The translations under genes and the position numbers were made by a program. Below the pieces are notes generated by a model. The model saw only the letters and a program-made list of their open reading frames with translations, did not search any database and was not told where the DNA came from. From the IMG/VR virus record IMGVR_UViG_3300007722_000098, positions 1-25,873 of that record: a stretch of 25,873 nucleotides of DNA, one strand, 5' to 3'. Positions 17,192 to 24,345 of the stretch are shown here, piece by piece (the first letter of the stretch is position 1; each line of letters begins with the position of its first letter). This DNA comes from a virus.

Positions 17192-18073
17192 TTAGTCTCC
17201 TAGTTTTACTGCAGATGCAACTTCTGAGCAATCCGTTGAACCCGATCGAATATCGGCAGGGCAAGAGAAATTTATTCTCCCAGTTTGCCGTCGAGCATAA
17301 TGATGATCGCCATAATAATCATGTAAAGGTCCTTCATATCGTATATCCGTCTGTCCAGTAATTGTTTCGCGTTTCGCACCAGCAGTAACGTTATATGTAC
17401 CATCTACAGTAACATTCATATCACCCTTAACGTGATAATTTACGTTGCCTTTAATAGTGAGATTGACCTTGCCCTCAATATGTACATGTTGGTCTTTTGC
17501 TACAATTACGTAATCGTCACCGACAATTTTCTGGACGCGCGTACCATCCTTATCAATTTCAACGTACGTTCCCGAACGGTGATATTGGTGAAGCCGCTCG
17601 TGGTTTGGTGTATCGTCTATCTCAATCACATGACCAGACTCCGATCTGAACACCTTGTTATACGGATATCGTGCTTTATATGGTGATGGAGGTTCTGGAC
17701 CTAATGGTTGTTTATTTAGCGAGTTACTCCCGCGCGATAAATCTGGAAGATCGTTTGACGCGTCGTTCATTCCTGGTGCACCGGCAACTGTACCAATAAC
17801 AACAGGTATTTGCGCTTTATCGCCATCAGCAAAAAAACCAAAAACAGTTGCTCCCACTACACATCCAAGGGAAGTAATCCCCACTTGACGGGTGCTCGCA
17901 CCAAAAACAGGATTTACAACTATTGCCCACGGCAAATCGCTAACACTAACCTTCACCGTATTTGTTGAGTGATAGTTGTGAATGCGAATTTTCAGCCGGC
18001 CAATTTTCATGGGGTCGTCGCGATTCTCGACCACTCCAAAGAACCATTTAAACCCGTCACCTAATTCATGCAT
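17192..18073 (-). CDS. gp5: Baseplate central spike protein gp5-like, without lysozyme domain
   Basis: A 293-aa trimeric needle protein by family. Residues 1-100 form the OB-fold (FKWFFGVVENRDDPMKIGRL, then VFGFFADGDKAQIPVVIGTV). Residues 139-174 carry the VgrG/gp5 signature 'SESGHVIEIDDTPNHERLHQ' and 'HRSGTYVEID'. Residues about 195-240 are octad repeats (VHIEGKV, NLTIKGNV, NYHVKGDM, NVTVDGTY) expected to wind into a three-stranded beta-helix. T4 gp5 is 575 aa with a lysozyme domain between the OB-fold and the helix; here only a Pro/Ser-rich linker (about 100-138) is present, as in many marine T4-like phages. So it can pierce the outer membrane but has no visible peptidoglycan-cleaving site. 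TAATG overlap with gp27-like gene; GGGGGAAG ribosome site. Confidence 0.92.
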   Translation of the reverse strand: MHELGDGFKWFFGVVENRDDPMKIGRLKIRIHNYHSTNTVKVSVSDLPWAIVVNPVFGASTRQVGITSLGCVVGATVFGFFADGDKAQIPVVIGTVAGAPGMNDASNDLPDLSRGSNSLNKQPLGPEPPSPYKARYPYNKVFRSESGHVIEIDDTPNHERLHQYHRSGTYVEIDKDGTRVQKIVGDDYVIVAKDQHVHIEGKVNLTIKGNVNYHVKGDMNVTVDGTYNVTAGAKRETITGQTDIRYEGPLHDYYGDHHYARRQTGRINFSCPADIRSGSTDCSEVASAVKLGD

Positions 18074-19347
18074 TATACACTTCCCCCAACCTTGACTAAT
18101 CTTGCTGATATGTGGTAACTGAAGTTCCCATTATCAACAATATTGTGCCGTAATTTTGTTATCAAATAATTGCCTGCTATGTTACGTTCAAGATCACGAT
18201 CTTTATTTTTGGTCGCCGATTTATCACTCACGTCAAATACTTCCGACGAAAGAAGGTTAAGTTTAATAACATCACCAACTTTCATTGAAGAGTCACCATA
18301 AAAGAGAGCGAGAATAGTTGTTTCTCCTAGAAGAGAAGAATAGATGTGCCGTGCTCCTCTTACATTATCAACAAAACTTGTCGCCACGTCTGCAGCTTTT
18401 GCGCCGTATATAATATGGGCCGGTGAAATTTCACGAAGAATGCTTGCGAGCTCTTTTGCTGTATTGTTGAAACGGCTCGCTTTATCTGAAGCCTTAAAAC
18501 TAAAGTCCGCAATACTATATTGGTTCTGTGTGAATTGTTTCGTCACCACATCAAAAGACCTCACATCAGTCTTATATGCTCCTGAAGTAAGTTTGTGTAC
18601 CGTATCAGTTCGACCGAGCACTGTATATTTAATGATGTTCCTGAATAGCTTAATATCTGTTTTATGCTCACGGCGCTGGATAGGCTGATATGTATACGTC
18701 TTTATACCGTCTATTGTTTCGCGCTTTTGCCCTGTATCCATTAAATGCTCAACAGTAACAAAGTTAAACCCCCGCTGGTTTTCAAAGAAAACGTATGAAC
18801 TGCTATCGTACGTTGCACTAATCGCTTTCCGTCGTAAGTAATCGACCGCCTGAAACGGAGCCGTCTTAGCAGGAAACACCACACTCTCTGTTCCTTTTGA
18901 GCGCTCAACGATAATGTTTTTATTTGATTTTGTATAGTTTTTTAAAACACCTTCAACCAAATCGTCAACTGACCCGACAAGCGCAGTGTCAACGTTTCTC
19001 TTTGCGTTCTCGATGCTCTCGTTGCTAACACACCTCAACACATACACCTTCGCAGAGAGGTCATTTGGGACACTTTCGTTATCAACCTCATACACTTTAA
19101 AATTAAACGATACTATATCGTATGAAGGAGTGTTGAATGCAATGCGAATGTCTTCTTCACCAACTACAGGAAGATTTGCTAAAAGGTTAACGTCGTCATG
19201 AACAAGTATATTACATAACATAGTAGGAGCATCAATATCTTCAAAGATATCAATCTGTTTAATTGATTGACTTATATCGAGAGTTACGTCTTTGTAAGGT
19301 GACGTAATTGTTACCGCAGAGATGCGGATATCGCCAGGATTGTTCAT
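18073..19347 (-). CDS. gp27: Baseplate hub protein, gp27-like
   Basis: At 424 aa it is slightly longer than T4 gp27 (391 aa), the trimeric torus that joins the spike gp5 to the tail tube. The order of features fits the gpD/gp27 family: an N-terminal beta domain (DVTLDISQSIKQIDIFEDID, VHDDVNLLANLPVVGEEDIR), a mid region with SIENAKRNVDTALVGSVDDL and AVDYLRRKAIS, and a C-terminal barrel ending in ITKLRHNIVDNGNFSYHISA (compare T4 'VIHELSNNNSVTHLYMF'). Residue identity with T4 by eye is low, so the assignment leans on size, motif order and position immediately before gp5 (TAATG overlap). It overlaps gp53 by 4 nt (ATGA). Confidence 0.8.
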   Translation of the reverse strand: MNNPGDIRISAVTITSPYKDVTLDISQSIKQIDIFEDIDAPTMLCNILVHDDVNLLANLPVVGEEDIRIAFNTPSYDIVSFNFKVYEVDNESVPNDLSAKVYVLRCVSNESIENAKRNVDTALVGSVDDLVEGVLKNYTKSNKNIIVERSKGTESVVFPAKTAPFQAVDYLRRKAISATYDSSSYVFFENQRGFNFVTVEHLMDTGQKRETIDGIKTYTYQPIQRREHKTDIKLFRNIIKYTVLGRTDTVHKLTSGAYKTDVRSFDVVTKQFTQNQYSIADFSFKASDKASRFNNTAKELASILREISPAHIIYGAKAADVATSFVDNVRGARHIYSSLLGETTILALFYGDSSMKVGDVIKLNLLSSEVFDVSDKSATKNKDRDLERNIAGNYLITKLRHNIVDNGNFSYHISARLVKVGGSV

Positions 19348-20198
19348 GCTAGTAATGATTTAATTTTATCTTCTATTGATCCAACAAACCGCTTGTCGAT
19401 TATGTTTATTGTTTTGCGAGACTCGTTTAGAGCGTCTTCATAATCGAACGCTGTAACTGGTGCCCAATAAATTTCTTCTTCTGCCGCGAAGGCGTTGACA
19501 ATAATTGTTGCTGTTGAAATGGTCGCCGACAATGTTCCGTCGTAGTTAATAACAGGCTCGTCAATATCAAATGTTCCATCAATTTTATCTATGGCAGCGA
19601 CGCCGCTACCAAAATACTTCACAAAACCCGATGCGATTATTTCTCCGCTGACAACTTGTTTGATCTTATCACCGACAACCAAAGCCCCCGACGAAATAGT
19701 ATATTCGAGCTCTACAACTCTGTTTGTTTCAACAGCAACTTCGAGATCTGATCTTACATACGACGATATTCTTCCGAACACATCAAATTGTGCAGCCCAA
19801 TACTTCTTTAGTCGACCTGGCAACGAATCATAAGCCCCCACTGTCAACGTACTATCATCTTTGTCCCAATTTACAGCGTAATATAATATTTTTTCCTGTG
19901 CAGCGGCAGTAGAGCCATATTTAAGTTTCAAGAAATCGTTAAAATCTTCTTGTGATACCGGCCACTGGTAATAAGGATCAGTAATATTGTTCGCGAGATA
20001 AATCAACCACGCATACTCAGGTGAACCGTAGTATGACGATGCAATTAGGTCCGGTCTGTCGCCTTCTTTAACAACGTACGGATGCATTAGTGTCGGGTCA
20101 TTTAGTTCCGACATCGTCAACGTCACCTTCGAAAGAATGTTTGTTGCGAGTGCCCCACTGTGCGGAACAATTTTATTGTATGCTAGAAATTTTGACAT
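19344..20198 (-). CDS. gp53: Baseplate wedge protein gp53 with C-terminal insertion
   Basis: Residues 40-100 (PYVVKEGDRPDLIASSYYGS, EYAWLIYLANNITDPYYQWP and VSQEDFNDFLKLKYGS) carry the LysM-like motif of T4 gp53 ('RPEELANAIYGNPQLYWVLL', 'DPYYGWI'). T4 gp53 is 196 aa and this is 284. The extra length includes residues 171-227, 'SGALVVGDKIKQ' to 'DGTFDIDEPVINYDGTLSAT', a beta module of the kind also seen in gp7 and gp8 here. The C-terminus (FDYEDALNESRKTINIIDKR) looks like the wedge-contact tail. The start lies 1 nt from the stop of the gp48-like gene. gp53 holds adjacent wedges together around the hub. Confidence 0.92.
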   Translation of the reverse strand: MSKFLAYNKIVPHSGALATNILSKVTLTMSELNDPTLMHPYVVKEGDRPDLIASSYYGSPEYAWLIYLANNITDPYYQWPVSQEDFNDFLKLKYGSTAAAQEKILYYAVNWDKDDSTLTVGAYDSLPGRLKKYWAAQFDVFGRISSYVRSDLEVAVETNRVVELEYTISSGALVVGDKIKQVVSGEIIASGFVKYFGSGVAAIDKIDGTFDIDEPVINYDGTLSATISTATIIVNAFAAEEEIYWAPVTAFDYEDALNESRKTINIIDKRFVGSIEDKIKSLLA

Positions 20199-20199
20199 A

Positions 20200-21579
20200 T
20201 TAATTTGTGGTTGACAGCCATCGCTTTATGGATGCAGCGTTTGATTCATCAACAGCCTGCGCGCCACTTACTAGTAGAGCGTTTCGGGCACGTTGACTGG
20301 CTTCTAGTGCACTTGGAGCGGCTTGAGCGGCTTTTCTAATAGAAGCCGATAAGGACATTACCGGTAGGCGTGACAACTCTCTATCATTCTGGGATTTAAT
20401 TTGAGCAGGATCAAGCTTCGCATTGACTACTTTGTTTGCCCAGAAATTCTTGTCGTTGAGGTCTTCGGTAATATCTTCCCTAGTAAATATTGCCGTCTCG
20501 GTAATTGATATTGTCACGTCGATGATTGATGGGTACTTTTCTTTGTCATTAAAGAATACTAGCCCTTCAGGAGCGTAATTATACGCAAGACCTGTCACAA
20601 AACATTTCTTCTTGATCGGATGAACATTGGGGCGGAGCTCAATATCAACGTTATCGGGATATCCGAGAATTGCTCTACTTTGCCCACCGAAACCGTCTTT
20701 GCTGTGTGGTAGACTTCTTCCTTTGATGTTGCGGAGTATCTCTTTGAGCATACCAACTTCTTTTGGATTTTTTGGAGAAAATCTAAAAGTGAAATCAAAT
20801 GCGCGGAGATTGACTGTATTAAAGAACATCGACTCTTGAGGATTAACAACAGCACCGGCGATTGTTTCTATTTCCGATCCAATCACACCAAGAGTATTGC
20901 GGCTCTGGTAATAAGCTATTTCAGGAAACCTCGTCACAGCGTCTTGCATCAACTTAGAAAGGTTACCGCGACCTCCACCTTTCTGCACAGTTTCAAACCC
21001 CTGCTCTATTAATCCTCCCATTGGACCAATGTTGAACGATTTGTAATCGAGCTTCGTTGTATCACGGAGATTTGTAGGGAGCGGAAATACGACAGTGTAT
21101 ACTTCAGCGGACCGCGGCGCTGTCGTTTTTGAATTTTTTTCGTATCGTGTAAACTTGAACGTGATAGAAAAATCGTCGTTCAAATCTGAAGGAAACTTAT
21201 TGACACCTTTGTTGTTGTGTTTCGGCGCCATTGTTTCTTCTGGTGACACAGCATTAGTTGGTGCCACCGCACTTGCTTTGTTTTCTTTAATAGTGTCTAG
21301 TAACACAGATTTTTCATCTGCAAATATCGAGGCTACCTTATCTGTCAAGCCGGAAACGTTTGATTGAATTGTGTCCTTAATAACGTTACCTTGAGTTAAG
21401 ATTCCATCAACCGTTGTGTCAAGAAGCCCACCTAACTGGTTACCTACCGTGCCAATCCCCTTCTGTACAATATTAGTGCCTAGACCTGAAACAGAATTTA
21501 AAGCGTCCGACGCTGTTTTTTCGAGGGTGGTAAGACCATCTTGGGCTTTGAAATAAAATGAATCAAAGATTGACGGCAT
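20200..21579 (-). CDS. gp48: Baseplate tail-tube cap protein, gp48/gp54-like
   Basis: A 459-aa protein; T4 gp48 is 364 aa and is the first tube-like ring on the baseplate. The central part has NPQESMFFNTVNLRAFDFTF, RFSPKNPKEVGMLKEILRNI and KGRSLP, the tube-fold pattern of gp48 (T4 'NPREEMLFKNVDFREFTFDF'), then YAPEGLVFFNDKEKYPSIID and VTISITETAIFTREDI. The first 130 residues are Ala/Thr/Val helical, with 'ALNSVSGLGTNIVQKG', and may reach toward the hub. The last 60 residues are Ala-rich. It is the first gene of the leftward operon: a CAGGAG ribosome site lies upstream, and a minus-strand TATAAATA box sits 34 nt before the start. gp54 is the alternative, but a better gp54 candidate lies on the other strand. 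Confidence 0.78.
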   Translation of the reverse strand: MPSIFDSFYFKAQDGLTTLEKTASDALNSVSGLGTNIVQKGIGTVGNQLGGLLDTTVDGILTQGNVIKDTIQSNVSGLTDKVASIFADEKSVLLDTIKENKASAVAPTNAVSPEETMAPKHNNKGVNKFPSDLNDDFSITFKFTRYEKNSKTTAPRSAEVYTVVFPLPTNLRDTTKLDYKSFNIGPMGGLIEQGFETVQKGGGRGNLSKLMQDAVTRFPEIAYYQSRNTLGVIGSEIETIAGAVVNPQESMFFNTVNLRAFDFTFRFSPKNPKEVGMLKEILRNIKGRSLPHSKDGFGGQSRAILGYPDNVDIELRPNVHPIKKKCFVTGLAYNYAPEGLVFFNDKEKYPSIIDVTISITETAIFTREDITEDLNDKNFWANKVVNAKLDPAQIKSQNDRELSRLPVMSLSASIRKAAQAAPSALEASQRARNALLVSGAQAVDESNAASIKRWLSTTN

Positions 21580-21580
21580 C

Positions 21581-21588
21581 TATAAATA
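21581..21588 (+). promoter_or_regulatory. T4-type late promoter box, rightward
   Basis: Exact TATAAATA on the plus strand, directly next to the ATG of the leftward gp48-like gene (21579). The predicted RNA start is near 21594, about 35 nt before the preferred gp4 start. The box also overlaps the spacer between the ribosome site and the start codon of the leftward gene, so the two promoters face each other across about 24 nt. Confidence 0.75.
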
Positions 21589-21612
21589 CTCCTGATGTTT
21601 TATGTTATTAAC

Positions 21613-21620
21613 TATTTATA
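21613..21620 (-). promoter_or_regulatory. T4-type late promoter box, leftward
   Basis: The plus strand reads TATTTATA, that is TATAAATA on the minus strand, an exact match to the T4 late -10 element recognised by the gp55 sigma factor with gp33 and the gp45 clamp. The predicted RNA start is near 21607, giving a leader of about 28 nt with a CAGGAG ribosome site before the gp48-like ATG at 21579. It would drive the entire leftward baseplate operon. Confidence 0.8.
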
Positions 21621-21628
21621 GTCTTAAA

Positions 21629-22072
21629 ATGGCACACAAAGGTTTTTTTAACCCACGAAATCCGCAAAAATACAAAGGCGACCCCACAAAAATCGTGTAT
21701 CGATCGTCGTGGGAGTTCAAATTTATGATGCATATCGACCTCCACCCGAGCGTACTACAATGGTCCTCGGAAGAGTTTTCGATTCCTTACGTCTCGCCGA
21801 TTGATGGTAGGATCCACCGTTATTTCCCCGATTTCTGGGTCAAACAAAAGAATTCAAAAGGATTAGTTGAGGTGCTTGTTGTTGAAATCAAACCAAAGAA
21901 ACAAACAATTGCGCCAACACCATCTAAAAAGCGGACAAGAACCTATGTTAACGAGGTTAAAACGTGGGGTATAAACTCGGCGAAATGGACCCAAGCAAAG
22001 CAATTTTGTGAAGACCGCAAATGGCGGTTTGTAATTTTCAACGAGCACGATTTAGGTATTAAACCTAGGTGA
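21629..22072 (+). CDS. gp4: Head completion protein gp4
   Basis: The product, 147 aa from the ATG at 21629, follows T4 gp4 (150 aa) along its length: 'KGFFNPRNPQKYKGDPTKIV' (T4 KWVPKNISKYRGDPKKIT), 'YRSSWEFKFMMHIDLHPSVL', 'HRYFPDFWVK', 'VVEIKPKKQT' (T4 FIEIKPKKET), and 'YVNEVKTWGINSAKWTQAKQ'. The D...EIKPKK pattern is that of a PD-(D/E)XK nuclease fold. gp4 acts on filled heads before tail attachment. An in-frame ATG at 21602 would add nine residues (MLLTIYSLK). I prefer 21629 because the family starts with MA and because 21602 lies only about 8 nt from the predicted RNA start. Neither start has a clear Shine-Dalgarno site. Confidence 0.93.
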   Translation: MAHKGFFNPRNPQKYKGDPTKIVYRSSWEFKFMMHIDLHPSVLQWSSEEFSIPYVSPIDGRIHRYFPDFWVKQKNSKGLVEVLVVEIKPKKQTIAPTPSKKRTRTYVNEVKTWGINSAKWTQAKQFCEDRKWRFVIFNEHDLGIKPR

Positions 22073-22084
22073 AATACCGGTTAG

Positions 22085-22092
22085 TATAAATA
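22085..22092 (+). promoter_or_regulatory. T4-type late promoter box before the endonuclease gene
   Basis: Exact TATAAATA in the 40-nt gap between gp4 and the endonuclease-like gene. The predicted RNA start is near 22098, with a short leader holding AAAAGGGGAC before the ATG at 22113. It can also serve the genes further to the right. Confidence 0.75.
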
Positions 22093-22112
22093 AGGCAAAA
22101 GGGGACTACATA

Positions 22113-22853
22113 ATGCCGAGAAAACTAACAACGTCAGAGTATATCGAAAAAGCTAAAAAAGCTCATGGGGACAAATATGACTACAGCAACGTTACTTATA
22201 TAAGCTCCCAAACAAAAATTGAAATTGTTTGTGCTGTTCATGGACCATTCTTTCAAACACCAAATAGCCACCTCACTGGTTGTGAATGCCCAATCTGTGG
22301 AGAGGAAAACGGGAGAAAAAGTAATCGCTTAACCACTGCCGACTTTATTGCACGGGCACGCAAAATACATTTTGACGCTTACGACTATTCTTTAGTAAAA
22401 TACACTGTTAACTCTGAGCCAGTAACTATAATATGTAAACTACACGGCAAATTTGAGCAAAACGCTTACGCACATATCCACCCATCAAAAATGAGTGGTT
22501 GCCCCGCTTGCTCGCGCAAAGGGTATTCGTCAAAAGCTCTTGTCTGGATTAAATCACAACCAAAAAGTCACCTGATTCAACACGCTTTAAACGGCGGCGA
22601 GTTTAAAATTCCTGGAACCAGATTTAAAGCTGATGGGTATTGTAAGCAAACAAACACCATATATGAGTTCTACGGTGATGTATTTCACGGCAACCCCAGA
22701 TTATTTAAACCCCACGATCTGTGTCACCCGTTTAATAAAACAACAGCTGCAGAACTTCTAGAGAGAACACAAAACAGGGAAGCAAAAATTAAAAAACTAG
22801 GTTACAATATCAAGGTAATGTGGGAAGATCAGTTTGATAAAGGACTGAGATAA
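22113..22853 (+). CDS. Putative homing-type endonuclease: two DUF723-like zinc repeats plus Vsr-like nuclease
   Basis: A 246-aa protein with two tandem repeats, residues about 5-66 and 73-134, each 'F/YI.(K/R)A(K/R)..H...YDYS.V.Y' followed by C-x2-H (C40/H43; C108/H111) and C-x2-C (C59/C62; C130/C133). These look like DUF723-type DNA-binding units with a zinc site each. Residues about 162-240 hold a nuclease-like domain: 'FKADGYC' (D174), 'TIYEFYGDVFHGNP' (E185, D189, H192, N194), then 'ERTQNREAKIKKLGYNIKVM' and WED, the pattern of Vsr-like/EDxHD endonucleases. Such genes occur as free-standing homing or intron endonucleases in phages. It is not a virion gene by sequence. It sits between gp4 and a tail gene with its own late promoter box, and its stop overlaps the next start (TAATG). 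No intron is visible around it. Confidence 0.8.
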   Translation: MPRKLTTSEYIEKAKKAHGDKYDYSNVTYISSQTKIEIVCAVHGPFFQTPNSHLTGCECPICGEENGRKSNRLTTADFIARARKIHFDAYDYSLVKYTVNSEPVTIICKLHGKFEQNAYAHIHPSKMSGCPACSRKGYSSKALVWIKSQPKSHLIQHALNGGEFKIPGTRFKADGYCKQTNTIYEFYGDVFHGNPRLFKPHDLCHPFNKTTAAELLERTQNREAKIKKLGYNIKVMWEDQFDKGLR

Positions 22854-23431
22854 TGGCAATTCTTTTTTCGGAATTATTAGAACAAGCACATCTTCAAAAC
22901 AATATTCCTAACAAGAACGATCGATCTCGCGAATGGTTTAGATCTTTGTTTGAAAAGCGGAGCAACGCAGCGTTTCCTAAAGTCAACAGATCAATTGTCG
23001 GCCGTCTTTATTTTTTTGAATATCTAGCAAAAGGAAGAAAAGAGCTACCTTACCACGACCGAATTCCTTTGGTTATTCCAATTAAAAAAGAAACTGACGG
23101 TATACTAGGTATTAACTTGCATTATCTGAGCCCCGTTTATCGGGCCCGTCTTTTTGATGCCCTTCTTGACGTTGTTGCAGTAAAAGACGAAGATGCACAG
23201 TTTAAAATAAAGTATGATGTTCTAGACAAGTTTTCAAAATTCAAATACTTCCGACCTTGTGTCAAAAAATACTTGCTAAAGGGTATTCGAACAAGCACTT
23301 TAATACCACCCACCGACTGGCAGCAAGCTTTGTTTCTACCAGTAGAAGATTTCCGAGGACCAAATAGTGTTGTTTACCCAAGGCGACTTGTTTGGGAAGA
23401 TTCACGAGATTTAATAAAGAAGCGTCCATAA
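22853..23431 (+). CDS. Conserved-looking protein of unknown function, 192 aa
   Basis: I do not recognise a T4 gene for certain. Notable segments are 'DRSREWFRSLFEKR', 'VNRSIVGRLYFFEYLAKGRK', 'LPYHDRIPLVIPI', 'GILGINLHYLSPVYRARLFD' and, near the end, 'IPPTDWQQALFLPVEDFRGP'. I have the impression of the 'LPY.DR.PL(V/I).PI....G..G.NLHYL' block from other T4-like phages, where it is listed as a hypothetical or structural protein. It is basic, with no signal peptide or membrane segment. Its position before the tube, chaperone and tape-measure genes would suit a hub component (T4 has gp28 and others in the comparable region) or a head or tail completion protein, but nothing in the sequence decides this. 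TAATG overlap with the endonuclease gene. Confidence 0.75.
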   Translation: MAILFSELLEQAHLQNNIPNKNDRSREWFRSLFEKRSNAAFPKVNRSIVGRLYFFEYLAKGRKELPYHDRIPLVIPIKKETDGILGINLHYLSPVYRARLFDALLDVVAVKDEDAQFKIKYDVLDKFSKFKYFRPCVKKYLLKGIRTSTLIPPTDWQQALFLPVEDFRGPNSVVYPRRLVWEDSRDLIKKRP

Positions 23432-23436
23432 AGGTT

Positions 23437-23444
23437 GATAAATA
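23437..23444 (+). promoter_or_regulatory. Possible late promoter box (GATAAATA)
   Basis: One mismatch from TATAAATA, in the 40-nt gap before the tube-like gene. The predicted RNA start is near 23450, leaving a leader of about 22 nt with TAAGGTAAC before the ATG at 23472. The intergenic position supports it; the same GATAAATA string also occurs inside genes, so it is less certain. Confidence 0.5.
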
Positions 23445-23471
23445 GTATAAAACAACCAAAAGTAAGGTAAC

Positions 23472-24332
23472 ATGGCTAAAATTTTAGAAAACGCAACAAG
23501 AGCAATTGGAATTGCATCTACGATCAAATCGTTTCTCGATATACAAGAACCGTCGGAGTTGGCTGGCGGGGCCGGCAGGTTTAGAGCACACATTGGTAAA
23601 ACAGGGCTTGCTCCTACTAATAGATTTATTTTGACGATCAACATACCATCGAAACTCGGTGCGTTTACAAATAATGTCAAAAGCGAAGAAGTGTCAATGA
23701 TGTGTAGTAGTGCAAACCTACCAGGAATTACACTCAACACTGTTCCTTTTAAGCCTTATGGTATTGGTATGAACAGGAATATTGTTACCGGCGGTGTTGT
23801 AAATACTTTAACCACAAACGTTTATTGTGACGCCGACGGAGTGATGCAAGGATTTTTTTACGAGTGGATCAACCGTATATATGGTTTTTCGAGTACTCCT
23901 CAAAACGACCAATCGTACGGAGACTCCAGCAACAGGTATCCAAACTGCGTTGAATTTTTTAGCAATTACGTTGTTGATATCAAACTTGTTATGTTCAACG
24001 AATTAGATCAAGACATACTTACGTGCACTATGTTAGACTGCTTCCCAACAAGTTTTGGTGAGGTGAGTCTATCGTGGGACAACCAAAACCAAATTGCTAT
24101 GTTGCCCGTGACATTCTCGTACGTCAACTGGAGGTTTGAACCTCTTGGGTATGGAGCAGACGCGGTACCTTCTTCGAAAGATTCCCGTGGGCTTTCTGGT
24201 TTACAAAGTGTGGTCAAAGGTTTAACGGTTTTACAAACACTTGGTATGATCAAGAAACCACGCTCAGTTCAGGACGCAATAGGTATTGCAAATAACGCAA
24301 AAGTATTACTACAAGCATTTAAATTTAACTAA
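23472..24332 (+). CDS. gp54: Tail-tube-fold protein: gp54-like baseplate tube initiator (or tail tube gp19)
   Basis: A 286-aa protein with the phage tube-protein pattern: 'NRFILTINIPSKL', 'EEVSMMCSSANLPGITLNTV', 'GVMQGFFYEWINRIYGF', 'VVDIKLVMFNELDQDILTCT', 'DCFPTSFGEVSLSWDNQNQI' and 'AMLPVTFSYVNWRF'. The last block matches T4 gp54 ('CIPVAVSSPELSYEDNNTIT', 'FNVTFAYR'). T4 gp54 is 320 aa and gp19 is 163 aa, so size and the helical ends (residues 1-30 and 255-286) favour gp54, the protein on which tube polymerisation starts; gp19 uses the same fold and cannot be excluded. A TAAGGT ribosome site precedes the ATG. It lies just ahead of the chaperone and tape-measure genes. Confidence 0.75.
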   Translation: MAKILENATRAIGIASTIKSFLDIQEPSELAGGAGRFRAHIGKTGLAPTNRFILTINIPSKLGAFTNNVKSEEVSMMCSSANLPGITLNTVPFKPYGIGMNRNIVTGGVVNTLTTNVYCDADGVMQGFFYEWINRIYGFSSTPQNDQSYGDSSNRYPNCVEFFSNYVVDIKLVMFNELDQDILTCTMLDCFPTSFGEVSLSWDNQNQIAMLPVTFSYVNWRFEPLGYGADAVPSSKDSRGLSGLQSVVKGLTVLQTLGMIKKPRSVQDAIGIANNAKVLLQAFKFN

Positions 24333-24345
24333 CGGAGTATAAATT

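Noticed and set aside
21602-21628. Upstream ATG of gp4 (nine extra residues)
   Set aside because: The extra residues do not fit the family and the codon is very close to the predicted RNA start; the ATG at 21629 matches the T4 start better.
22053-22078. Possible terminator hairpin after gp4 (TAGGT/ACCTA or GGTATT/AATACC)
   Set aside because: Stems are only 5-6 bp, mutually exclusive, and not followed by a T run; a late promoter box follows immediately.
24338-24345. TATAAATT just before the gp26-family start
   Set aside because: It ends directly at the ATG, so it cannot be that gene's promoter; the next gene is over 800 bp away. More likely chance in the ribosome-site spacer.
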